A stretch of 13,279 nucleotides of DNA from Desulfobacterales bacterium (lineage in GTDB: Bacteria > Desulfobacterota > DSM-4660 > Desulfatiglandales > B25-G16), in assembly GCA_013375335.1 (NCBI GenBank), contig JABXJZ010000014.1:1-13279 (forward strand), given 5' to 3'. The translations under genes were made by a program, and so were the position numbers. Positions 1 through 6,980 of the stretch are shown here, piece after piece; position 1 is the first letter of the stretch, and every line of letters starts with the position of its first letter. Below the pieces are notes generated by a model. That model searched no databases. It had not been told where the DNA came from and saw only the letters and a program-made list of their open reading frames with translations.

Positions 1-1
1 C

Positions 2-610
2 CTCGTCGGGACACAGATGGTTACCAAAGGGCATGATTTTCCCAAAGTGACCCTTGTTGGGGTGATCTCTGCCGATCTGTCTCTGAATTGCCCAGATTTC
101 CGGGCCGGGGAGATTACCTTTCAGCTACTCTCCCAGGTAGCAGGCAGGACCGGGCGGGGAAGTTTCCCCGGAAGGGTCATCATCCAGACATTCAACCCAT
201 CCCACTATGCGATCACTGCAGCAAGGGACCACGACTACCGCAGATTTTTCTCACATGAAAGAAATCTCAGGAGGCAGCTCAGCTATCCCCCATTTTCAGC
301 ATTAGCCAACCTACGGTTCCTTGGAAACAACAGGCCCAGGACAGAGGAGATTGCTCGGCAGATGGGCGCGAAAATCCTCAATATCTTAAGGAGGCAGTCA
401 AGGGGTAAAAAGGATGTGGAGGTACTCGGTCCTGTTGAGGCGCCGATGGCAAAGCTCAAGGGGAAATACCGGCAGCAGATGCTTATCAAATCCCGTAGGT
501 CAAGCTACCTTAACCAGTTATTGAAAGAGGTACACAAGTGCTCCGCCCAGATCCTGAGTGCTAGTGGGGTAAGACTGATAATCGATGTTGATCCGTACCA
601 GATGATGTGA
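2..610 (+). CDS. priA: Primosomal protein N' (PriA helicase), C-terminal part; 5' end outside the window
   Basis: PriA is the superfamily 2 DNA helicase that reloads the replisome at stalled forks. The visible 202 residues are the end of the second helicase lobe plus the C-terminal domain. The reading frame is open from the first base and begins with the family hallmark LVGTQMVTKGHDFP. QVAGRTGRG follows at visible residues 45-53, the arginine-containing motif VI region of the helicase core. The downstream segment (SYPPFSALANLR, then LGPVEAPMAKLKGKYRQQML) is the usual PriA C-terminal signature. Family members are about 730-800 residues, so roughly three quarters lies upstream, including the zinc-binding insertion. 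The methionine at 17 is internal, not the start. The TGA stop overlaps the start of the next gene, which suggests translational coupling. Identification is secure; only completeness is unknown. Confidence 0.96.
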   Translation, partial: LVGTQMVTKGHDFPKVTLVGVISADLSLNCPDFRAGEITFQLLSQVAGRTGRGSFPGRVIIQTFNPSHYAITAARDHDYRRFFSHERNLRRQLSYPPFSALANLRFLGNNRPRTEEIARQMGAKILNILRRQSRGKKDVEVLGPVEAPMAKLKGKYRQQMLIKSRRSSYLNQLLKEVHKCSAQILSASGVRLIIDVDPYQMM

Positions 611-1455
611 TGGTAATAGATTTCCACACCCACATCTTCCCCCCTGAGGTCACGGCCAGAAGAGAGGATTTCTTTGACCTCGAACCGGCATTCAAGCTCC
701 TTTATAGTGTCACTGGATCAAGGCTTTCCGGCGTGGAGGAGCTTATCTGGAATATGGATAAGGAGGGTGTCGATAGATCCGTTGTATTCGGCTTCCCATG
801 GCATAGCCAGGATTATTTCAGGAGAAACAATGACTATATCATGGATGCAGTTGAAAGATACAAAGACAGGCTGATGGGGTTCTGCAGCTTTTTTCCCTTG
901 GCTGAAGGTGCTGAAGAGGAGCTTGAAAGGTGCCTTAAATCCGGCCTTTCAGGGATAGGGGAACTGGCATTCTATACGTCAACTATAGCGGATGATACAC
1001 TCAAGGCCTTTACGCCTGTAGCTGAAATAGCACGAAGATTTGATGTGCCTGTGCTCCTCCATACCAATGAGCCCGTCGGCCATTACTACCCTGGTAAGAC
1101 AAAAATGACGTTGAAAGAGATGAGCGATTTTCTACGATATTTTCCAGACAACAAGATAGTCCTTGCCCACTGGGGAGGGGGGCTCTTCTTTTACTATTTG
1201 ATGAAGAGGGACATGAAGGAGTTATTGAAACATACATGGTTTGATACCGCTGCATCACCCAATCTTTATAACACAGATATATACTCTGTCGCATCCACAA
1301 TCGTTGGCCCGGACAGGATACTATTCGGTAGCGATTTTCCCCTCCTCAGCCCAGGCCGCTATTTCAAAGAGATGGAGGAGGCAGGTCTCTCTAGGAATGC
1401 CATAAGAAAGATATGCGGCGAAAATGCAGCTCTACTTCTCGCAAAGCTCCACTAA
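610..1455 (+). CDS. Amidohydrolase-family (TIM-barrel) metal-dependent hydrolase or decarboxylase
   Basis: This is a 281-residue protein of the amidohydrolase_2 type (the 2-pyrone-4,6-dicarboxylate hydrolase / ACMSD-like branch). The metal-site motifs are all visible: D4-F-H6-T-H8 at the end of the first strand, a histidine at 151 in VLLHTNEPVGH, a histidine at 187 in IVLAHWGGG, and aspartate 242 in FGSDFP. Substrate cannot be read from the sequence; the family includes hydrolases and non-oxidative decarboxylases. I chose the ATG at 610, which overlaps the priA stop by one base (TGATG). A GTG at 607 would add one residue and is equally possible. There is no strong Shine-Dalgarno sequence, consistent with coupling to priA. 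Its last 24 bases overlap the convergent methylmalonyl-CoA epimerase gene on the other strand. The family call is firm; specific function unknown. Confidence 0.88.
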   Translation: MVIDFHTHIFPPEVTARREDFFDLEPAFKLLYSVTGSRLSGVEELIWNMDKEGVDRSVVFGFPWHSQDYFRRNNDYIMDAVERYKDRLMGFCSFFPLAEGAEEELERCLKSGLSGIGELAFYTSTIADDTLKAFTPVAEIARRFDVPVLLHTNEPVGHYYPGKTKMTLKEMSDFLRYFPDNKIVLAHWGGGLFFYYLMKRDMKELLKHTWFDTAASPNLYNTDIYSVASTIVGPDRILFGSDFPLLSPGRYFKEMEEAGLSRNAIRKICGENAALLLAKLH

Positions 1456-1833
1456 GACGCCGTGTGTCTCCTTGGGATGGATAAACGCGATCCTGGCTCC
1501 ACCAGCCCCTTTCCGTGGTTCCTGATCAATCAACCGCACCCCCTTTTCCTTCAATTCTCTCAAGGCGTCGTCAATATCTTCCACCCTAAATGCGATATGT
1601 TGCACTCCTTCGCCTCTTGCATCAATGAATTTGGCTACAGGGCCATCTGGGTCTGTGGATTCAAGGAGTTCAAGCTCGCTATCAGTAATCGGAAAGAAGC
1701 CGGTGTTGACCTTTTGTTCTGCTACTGTCTCTACCTTTTCAAGTCTTAACCCAAGGACATCGGTGAAAAATCTTCCTGCTTCCTCAATGCTCTTGACAGC
1801 GATTCCTATGTGGTCAATGTGCTTTATCTTCAT
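1432..1833 (-). CDS. mce: Methylmalonyl-CoA epimerase (VOC superfamily)
   Basis: The enzyme interconverts (S)- and (R)-methylmalonyl-CoA in the propionate/succinate pathway, in the cytoplasm. The 133-residue protein has the usual family length. It shows the VOC metal-binding positions: H8 in HIDHIGIAV, the ELELLE strand at 53-58, H79 in GVQHIAFRV, and E129 in the C-terminal VLVELCEK. The ATG at 1833 is chosen because a very strong Shine-Dalgarno (AAAGGAGG) lies 5 bases upstream. An in-frame ATG at 1893 would add 20 residues unlike the family N-terminus. The gene is convergent with the amidohydrolase and overlaps its 3' end. No methylmalonyl-CoA mutase or carboxyltransferase is in the window. 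The call is firm; related VOC proteins (glyoxalase I) are less likely, given the HIGIAV start and the IAFIHPKETHGVLVEL ending. Confidence 0.93.
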   Translation of the reverse strand: MKIKHIDHIGIAVKSIEEAGRFFTDVLGLRLEKVETVAEQKVNTGFFPITDSELELLESTDPDGPVAKFIDARGEGVQHIAFRVEDIDDALRELKEKGVRLIDQEPRKGAGGARIAFIHPKETHGVLVELCEK

Positions 1834-1868
1834 GTATTCCTCCTTTAAACTGCGCCCCGTTGGTTCCT

Positions 1869-1887
1869 GTTCCACCGAAACTGGAAC
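1869..1887. promoter_or_regulatory. Inverted repeat in the divergent intergenic region upstream of mce
   Basis: GTTCCA (1869-1874) and TGGAAC (1882-1887) are perfect complements separated by 7 bases. The element lies about 36 bases upstream of the mce start codon, so it could be an operator or a small hairpin in the mce leader. A similar GTTCCT/AGGAAC pair (10356-10361 and 10375-10380) lies upstream of queF. Function is a guess; a 6-base palindrome arm can occur by chance. Confidence 0.25.
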
Positions 1888-1907
1888 TGACACCTATTAT
1901 TCGCTGC

Positions 1908-1935
1908 TTGCATTTTTTTTAGAGGTTTGTAAAAT
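1908..1935 (+). promoter_or_regulatory. Candidate sigma70-type promoter for the small zinc-ribbon gene
   Basis: A TTGCAT box at 1908-1913 and a TAAAAT box at 1930-1935 are separated by 16 bases, about 40 bases upstream of the ATG at 1977. The -10 matches consensus at 5 of 6 positions; the -35 is weak. The surroundings are AT-rich compared with the flanking genes. Placement fits, but there is no experimental support. Confidence 0.4.
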
Positions 1936-1976
1936 TAGGTATCATTAGCATAAGAGAGGAAAAAAGGAAATCATTT

Positions 1977-2225
1977 ATGAATACTCCAGGGCCCTTCAGA
2001 TATTCTCCTCTAAGGGAAAAAAGACAAGACCCCTCAGGTTATTCTGAATTCGAGGCAACGGAGCTCTACTGCCCTAAATGCGGGAAGGCCGTGCCGGTAA
2101 TTAAGTCGCTGCTGCTGGTCTTACCTGAAGGGGACAAATACGAATACCGCTGCCGATTCTGCGGCACCCCGGTGGGGGACAAGATCGACCGGAGCGGTCA
2201 ATACTATACCATCCTAAGGATGTAA
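1977..2225 (+). CDS. Small zinc-ribbon protein of unknown function
   Basis: This 82-residue protein carries two CxxC pairs, in YCPKCGK (about residues 32-35) and CRFCGTP (about residues 59-62). The spacing is that of a rubredoxin-knuckle zinc ribbon, so it probably binds one zinc ion. It has no signal peptide or membrane segment and is probably cytoplasmic. The start is supported by an AAAGGA sequence 8 bases upstream of the ATG. I have the impression of similar short cytoplasmic proteins in sulfate-reducing deltaproteobacteria, but I know of no assigned function. It is followed by a gene-poor stretch and then the hdrA operon in the same direction. Co-transcription is not implied, because hdrA appears to have its own promoter. 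Reality of the gene is likely; its role is unknown. Confidence 0.75.
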   Translation: MNTPGPFRYSPLREKRQDPSGYSEFEATELYCPKCGKAVPVIKSLLLVLPEGDKYEYRCRFCGTPVGDKIDRSGQYYTILRM

Positions 2226-2501
2226 TCGAGAGACTCGCCCTTCCTTCCCTAAGCCCCTTCAACCCAGATCTAGGCCTTGACAAGATACAATCTTCCTCGT
2301 CAGAGAAAGGGGCGTTTTCCAAAGGCGTACCAGTGCCTTCTAGTCGCTGTCTGTCAGCAGCAACTAGGCCCTGGCAGGCTAAGGATAGCAATAGTTCCTG
2401 CGCTAGGCTCAAGTAGGATATCAAATAAAAAAGAAGACTAAAATCAACAGGATCGCCCTTGGAGCTTTCCCTCTCAGCTCAATGGGGTTCTAATAATCTC
2501 A
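2226..2501. other. Intergenic stretch without a recognisable gene
   Basis: About 276 bases lie between the zinc-ribbon stop codon and the hdrA promoter. A tiny hairpin (CGAG, loop AGA, CTCG; 2227-2237) directly follows the upstream stop codon, but only a C/T-rich run follows it, so it is at best a weak terminator. The core CTAGGC appears three times (about 2270, 2364 and 2403), too short to call a repeat. A TTGACA at 2277-2282 has no convincing -10 partner. No RNA gene is recognisable. The open frames crossing this region on either strand give low-complexity, non-family-like peptides. Confidence 0.5.
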
Positions 2502-2529
2502 TTGACAAAGATGGGCCCAAAATTATAAC
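2502..2529 (+). promoter_or_regulatory. Near-consensus sigma70 promoter for the hdrA-flx operon
   Basis: A perfect TTGACA (2502-2507) and TATAAC (2524-2529, 5 of 6 consensus) are separated by 16 bases. Transcription would begin near 2536, giving a leader of about 20 bases that contains the GGGAG Shine-Dalgarno at 2545-2549 before the ATG at 2555. This position argues against the alternative hdrA starts at 2459 and 2543. It is the best-matching promoter on the plus strand of this window. Confidence 0.6.
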
Positions 2530-2554
2530 GAAGGCGCCTTTCATGGGAGCAGGA

Positions 2555-5500
2555 ATGAAGACAGGTTGTGTTGGATCAGTCATGGTGGTAGGTGGAGGTA
2601 TTAGCGGGATGCAGGCCGCCTTGGATTTGGCCGACTCCGGCTACTATCTGTATCTCGTTGAGAGATCCTCATCCATAGGCGGTGTCATGTCCAAGGTGGA
2701 TAAGACCTTTCCTACCAACGACTGTGCCATGTGAATTATCTCACCCAAACTGGTCGAGGTCGGCCGGCACATAAATATTGAGCTACTGACCCTTGCAGAG
2801 GTGATGAGCGTGAAAGGTGATGAGGGTGACTTTGAGGTTACACTCGTCCAATCACCTCGATACGTTGATCTCGCCAGGTGTATCGCCTGTGGATTGTGCG
2901 CTGAGAAATGCCCAAGAAAGGTGGATGATGAATATAACGAGCGACTCGACAAGAGAAAGGCAATATACGTGAAATATCCACAGGCGGTCCCGCTGAAGTA
3001 CGCCATTGATGCCCAAAACTGTATCTATTTCCAGAAGGGTAGGTGCAAGGCCTGCGAGAAGTTCTGTCCAAGTGGGGCCATCAATTTCCAGGAAAAGGAA
3101 AAGGAACTATCCCTCCATGTCGGCTCAATTATCCTTGCACCTGGCTATGAGACCTTCGATCCAGCCATCCACGATACCTATGGCTACAGGGGATCACCCA
3201 ACATCGTGACCAGCCTGGAATTTGAACGAATACTCGCTGCCTCCGGTCCTTCTAGGGGAAAACTAATGAGGCCTTCTGATGGAAGGGAGCCTGAGAAGAT
3301 TGCATGGATACAATGTGTCGGTTCAAGGGACGTGCATGCTGGCGCCAGCCCATTTTGCTCGGCGGTTTGCTGCACACACGCCATTAAGGAGGCCATGGTT
3401 GCAAAGGATCACATAGAGGGACCTCTTGATACGGCTATATTCTACATTGATGTCAGGACCGCCGGTAAGGATTTTGAACGATACTACAACCGGGCCAAAG
3501 ACAAGGAGGGAGTCCGCTTCATTAAGTCGAAGATTGCGAACATCGTTGAGAGAAATGGTCCTGGAGATCTCCTCATACGGTATACGGATGAAGGAGGAAA
3601 ATGGGCTGAAGAGCCGTTCGATATGGTAGTCTTATACGTGGGTTTCTCCGTACCACACGAATTAGGGGACCTTGCCCGAACAACAAGTGTTGATCTCGAT
3701 CCCTACAATTTCCCGGAAACCAGGAGCTTTTCTCCAGTCCAGACATCAAGGCGTGGTATCCTCATCGCAGGGTGTTTCCACTCCCCCAAGGATATCCCCT
3801 CATCGGTTACCGATGCAAGCGCCGCTGCGGCGAAAGCAGGTGCCCTTCTCTCAGGGACCAGGTTCAGCCTTTCCAAGAAAAAGGAGCTACCTCCGGAGAT
3901 ACCCGACACTGCTATCAAGGGTGAGAGGCCACGGAGCGGGATCTTTGTGTGCCAGTGCGGCATCAACATAGCAGGGGTAGTGGATGTTCCAGCTGTTGCC
4001 GGGTCTGCAAGGAGCCTGCCCTTTGTTGAATATGTGGATGAGAATCTCTTCAGTTGCTCCCAGGATACCCAGGAGACTATCACCAAGGCAATCAAGGAGC
4101 ACAAGCTCAACAGGGTCGTTGTTGCCTCCTGCTCGCCCCAGACCCATGAGGCCCTGTTTCAGGAAACGGTGAGAAATTCAGGTATCAACAAGTACCTCTT
4201 CGAGATGGCCAATATCAGGAATCAGTGCTCCTGGGTCCACGCTGATAATCCAGAGGCTGCCACGGACAAGGCAAAGGATCTCGTGAGGATGACCACTGAA
4301 AAGGTGGCCCTCCTCGAGCCGTTACCCGAAAATGAACTGGAGATCACCCAGGCTGCCCTGGTTATCGGTGGTGGCATCGCGGAGATGGCTGCTGCACAGA
4401 ACCTTTCAGAGCAGGGCTATAGGACCTATCTCATCGAGAAGTCCGACAGGTTAGGGGGAAATGCCCTGAATCTCTATCAGACATGGAAGGGAGAGGATAT
4501 CCAGAAGCACCTCAAGGCGCTCATGGCTGATATCAAATCAGATGAGAATATTGAGCCTTACCTAAGCGTGGAAATCAAAGCGGTAGAGGGATTTGTGGGG
4601 AACTTCACCACTACCATTAGCTGCGATGGGGAGGAGAGGAAGCTGCAGCACGGGGTTACCATTATCGCAACCGGTGCACAAGAGCTCAAGGTCGATGACT
4701 ACCTGTATGGTCAAGACTGGCGAGTACTGAGCGCCCTTGAGCTGGACCGGTTATTTATGGAGAAGGACAGGAGACTAGGGGATGTGGGCACCTGTGTCTT
4801 CATCCAATGTGTGGGCTCCCGGATACCGGAGCGTCCATACTGCTCCCGGGTATGCTGCACCCACTCAGTTGTAAGTGCCCTGCTCTTAAAGGAGATAAAC
4901 CCAGCAATGAATGTCTTTATCCTCTACCGGGATATGAGGACCTATGGGTTGAGGGAGAATCTGTACCGAGAGGCCGGAGAAAAGGGCGCAGTCTTCATTC
5001 AGTACGATCATGAAAGAGGGGTAAAGGTAGAGAGGGTTAATGAGGGGCTCAGGATGAGCTTTACCGACTATGCGCTAAAGCGGGAAATACAGATCGAGCC
5101 CGACCTGCTGGTCCTTGCATCCGCAATAGTACCCACCGATGGAGCTTCCTTGCCCCGGCTCTTCAAGGTACCCCTAAATGAGGATGGCTTCTTTGTGGAG
5201 GCCCATGTAAAGCTCAGGCCCGTTGATTTTGCAACAGATGGTGTGTTTTTCTGCGGCCTTGCCCACTCGCCGAAGTCAATTGATGAATCCATTACCCAGG
5301 CGCAGGCAGCTGCATCACGGGCCGTGACACTGCTTGCACAGAAGGTCATTCATACCAGTGGGACGGTAGCCATGGTGAATCAGCTGTATTGCAGCAGCTG
5401 TGGGGTGTGCGTAGCCATCTGTCCTTATGGGGCACCTGCAATCAATGATGAGACGGGAAAGGCAGAGATTAATCCAGTGCTGTGCAAGGGTTGCGGCCTC

Positions 5501-5584
5501 TGTGTTGCATCCTGCAGATCAGGTGCCATACACCTCAACGGATTTGATGAGGGGCAGGTCATGGCCATGATCGGAAGTATTTGA
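2555..5584 (+). CDS. hdrA: HdrA-type FAD/iron-sulfur protein, selenocysteine-containing, tandem-module long form (in-frame TGA at 2732 read as Sec60)
   Basis: HdrA is the flavin hub of heterodisulfide reductase-type complexes, where electrons can be split (bifurcated) at FAD. Read through one TGA, the protein has 1009 residues. The first FAD site is GGGISG at 13-18. The segment TFPTNDCAM-U-IISPKLVEVGRH follows, with Sec60 where homologues have a conserved Cys. Ferredoxin-type cysteines lie at 109/112/115/119 and 164/167/171, and an IQCVGSR...FCSAVCC segment starts near 252. A second HdrA module begins with VCQCGINIAGVVD (Cys466, Cys468), then GGGIAE at 605-610, a second IQCVGSR...YCSRVCC segment near 750, and two C-terminal [4Fe-4S] motifs at 946-956 and 977-987. 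The ATG at 2555 has GGGAG 5 bases upstream and fits the family N-terminus; an ATG at 2543 is an alternative. The second dinucleotide motif ends in Glu where Gly is usual. The gene heads the operon. A gene caller that ignores Sec would start it at 2801. Confidence 0.9.
2732..2767 (+). promoter_or_regulatory. Sec UGA codon and putative bacterial SECIS hairpin in hdrA
   Basis: The in-frame TGA is at 2732-2734. Downstream, CTGGTC (2750-2755) pairs with GGCCGG (2762-2767), six pairs of which two are G-U, closing a 6-base loop GAGGTC (2756-2761). The loop begins 22 bases after the UGA and carries AGGTC, resembling the apical loop of the E. coli fdhF SECIS recognised by SelB. Bacterial SECIS elements lie within the coding sequence just downstream of the UGA, as here. 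The pairing was found by eye; no folding calculation was done. Confidence 0.7.
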
Positions 5585-5598
5585 GGGAGGGGGGAGAA

Positions 5599-6030
5599 AT
5601 GGATCACTGGGAGCCAAGGATCATGGCCTTTCTTTGTGCATGGTGTAGCTATGCTGCTGCGGATTTAGCGGGGATCAACCGAATTCAGTACCCTCCAAAT
5701 ATAAGGCCCATCAGGGTCCCATGCTCTGCAAGGGTGAGCCCCAAATTCATCCTATCGGCCTTTATGCATGGGTCTGATGGGGTATGGGTTTCGGGGTGAC
5801 ACCCGGGAGAGTGCCATTACCTGGAGGGTAATTATTACGCGAGACGAAAATTCGCCCTTTTAAGGGGTCTCTTAGGGCATATCGGGATAGAACCGGAAAG
5901 AGTGCACTTCTCATGGATATCATCCTCGGAGGCGGGGAAGTTCGCTGAGGTGGCAACGGAGGTACTTGAAAGGGTGAGAGCAGTTGGCCCAGCAAAGAAG
6001 CTCGTTAAGGGGAGGGCGAGGGTCGCGTAA
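5599..6030 (+). CDS. mvhD: MvhD/FlxD-type iron-sulfur electron-transfer subunit, selenocysteine-containing (in-frame TGA at 5797 read as Sec67)
   Basis: MvhD (FlxD) is a small subunit, usually about 140 residues, that passes electrons from a hydrogenase or NADH module to HdrA. Read through one TGA it has 143 residues, the full family length. Motifs in order are FLCAWCSYAAADLAG (Cys13, Cys16), RVPCSARV (Cys42), and GVWVSG-U-HPGECHYLEGNYY, where Sec67 replaces the first Cys of the usual GCHPGxCHY and Cys72 is kept. The tail has the normal ERVHFSWISSSE and KFAEV segments. Without readthrough only 66 residues would be made, missing the cluster-binding end. The ATG at 5599 is preceded by GGGAGG 8 bases upstream and lies 14 bases after the hdrA stop. 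The TAA stop overlaps the ATG of the next gene (TAATG). Sec-containing MvhD homologues are known from methanogens (VhuD) and from the BamF subunit of benzoyl-CoA reductase complexes. Confidence 0.92.
5797..5832 (+). promoter_or_regulatory. Sec UGA codon and putative bacterial SECIS hairpin in mvhD
   Basis: The in-frame TGA is at 5797-5799. ATTACC (5816-5821) pairs perfectly with GGTAAT (5827-5832), closing a 5-base loop TGGAG (5822-5826). The loop starts 23 bases after the UGA, almost exactly the spacing seen in hdrA. The loop contains the GG dinucleotide typical of bacterial SECIS apical loops. The perfect 6-base stem within coding sequence supports selection for structure. No folding calculation was done. 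Confidence 0.7.
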
Positions 6031-6980
6031 TGAACAGGTATGTAGATGAGATAAGGGTTATAGCCAGAAAGATCCTCGAGGAAAAGGCGGTGGATCTGAT
6101 TATCGGCTTTAAAGAGGGCTCGATCCCCATGATGACAGAGCCGGTCTTGATAAGGGATGCAGCGGAAACAGACCAATTATACTGGGACAGCTTCTGCTTT
6201 ATGAACCTGGCCACTTATCTCCCCAAGCGAGAGGGAAAGATAGGGATAATCGCCAAGGGGTGCGACTCAAGGAACATTGCGGTACACATTGTAGAGAACC
6301 AGGTCAAGAGGGAGCAGCTCTACATCATCGGGGTTCCCTGTGAGGGGATGGTTGATAGGCGAAGGCTGTGTTCCCTTGTGGGGGATAAGGAGGTCAGGGA
6401 GATCGCTGAATCAGATGGGGGTATCACGGTCAGGGGAGAGGGTTTCGGGCATACCCTGAAGAAGGCCGATTACTTGCAGGATAACTGCATACGGTGTATG
6501 CACAGAAATCCGGTGCTCTATGATGCCATGGCGGGGGATTTGGTAGAGGAGAGGAAGGACCCCGACCCCTATGATGATGTAAGGGAAATAGAGGCAATGG
6601 AATGGGATGAGAGGTGGGAGTTCTCCTCAACTCTCATCAAGGACTGCACGCGGTGCTATGCCTGCCGGAATGCCTGCCCCCTGTGTTACTGTCCCACCTG
6701 CTTTGTGGATGAGTCAGGCCCGCAGTGGGTGGGAAAGAGTATTGATCCCACTGATACGATGATCTTTCATATCCTGAGGGCATACCACTGTGCTGGTCGG
6801 TGCACGGACTGTGGTGCATGTGAGCAGGCCTGTCCGGTGGGTATTAAGGTGAGGTTCTTTACCAGAAGGCTCAATAGGGATGTCTTTGATCTGTATGCGT
6901 GTGAGGCTGGATTGAGCATAGAGGAAAGGCCTCCCCTTGATACCTATAGACCGGACGATTATGACGAGTTTATCAGATGA
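6030..6980 (+). CDS. Iron-sulfur electron-transfer protein, FlxC-like, with FrhB/FdhB-like features
   Basis: This 316-residue cytoplasmic protein is rich in cysteine. The N-terminal half contains KIGIIAKGCDSRNIA and YIIGVPCEGMVD, resembling the F420 hydrogenase/formate dehydrogenase beta-subunit (FrhB/FdhB) fold. A CxxC follows at 153/156. A dense cluster DCTRCYACRNACPLCYCPTC spans about 205-224, and a second ferredoxin motif CTDCGACEQACP spans 258-268, so at least two [4Fe-4S] clusters are likely. It starts on the overlapping TAATG of mvhD and ends with ATGA overlapping the next gene, so translation is probably coupled. By position in the operon it corresponds to FlxC of the FlxABCD-HdrABC NADH dehydrogenase/heterodisulfide reductase systems of anaerobes. 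I infer an electron-relay role; binding of F420 or flavin cannot be judged from motifs alone. Confidence 0.82.
   Translation: MNRYVDEIRVIARKILEEKAVDLIIGFKEGSIPMMTEPVLIRDAAETDQLYWDSFCFMNLATYLPKREGKIGIIAKGCDSRNIAVHIVENQVKREQLYIIGVPCEGMVDRRRLCSLVGDKEVREIAESDGGITVRGEGFGHTLKKADYLQDNCIRCMHRNPVLYDAMAGDLVEERKDPDPYDDVREIEAMEWDERWEFSSTLIKDCTRCYACRNACPLCYCPTCFVDESGPQWVGKSIDPTDTMIFHILRAYHCAGRCTDCGACEQACPVGIKVRFFTRRLNRDVFDLYACEAGLSIEERPPLDTYRPDDYDEFIR

Noticed and set aside
1625..1948. Plus-strand open frame of 107 residues opposite methylmalonyl-CoA epimerase
   Set aside because: It is antisense to a clearly conserved enzyme gene and its promoter region, and has no recognisable domain.
2264..2412. Three CTAGGC-containing segments between the zinc-ribbon gene and hdrA as a repeat family
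   Set aside because: The shared core is only 6-8 bases with irregular spacing, which is within chance expectation.
2101..2424. Minus-strand open frame of 107 residues across the intergenic region before hdrA
   Set aside because: It overlaps the zinc-ribbon gene, has no recognisable motif or family, and its composition looks like that of a random open frame.
2459..2734. hdrA and mvhD as pseudogenes broken by nonsense mutations
   Set aside because: Both TGAs fall exactly on conserved Cys positions, the downstream coding sequence is undecayed, no other disruptions exist, and both are followed by SECIS-like hairpins at the same distance. Two independent nonsense mutations with these properties are very unlikely.
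3703..4110. Minus-strand open frame of 135 residues within hdrA
   Set aside because: It is a shadow of the conserved HdrA coding sequence, with no ribosome binding site or motif.
2801..5584. hdrA as a 927-residue gene starting at 2801
   Set aside because: This frame begins in the middle of a conserved HdrA segment. The same frame upstream, across the TGA, encodes the missing FAD-binding N-terminus, so it is the tail of the Sec-containing gene.
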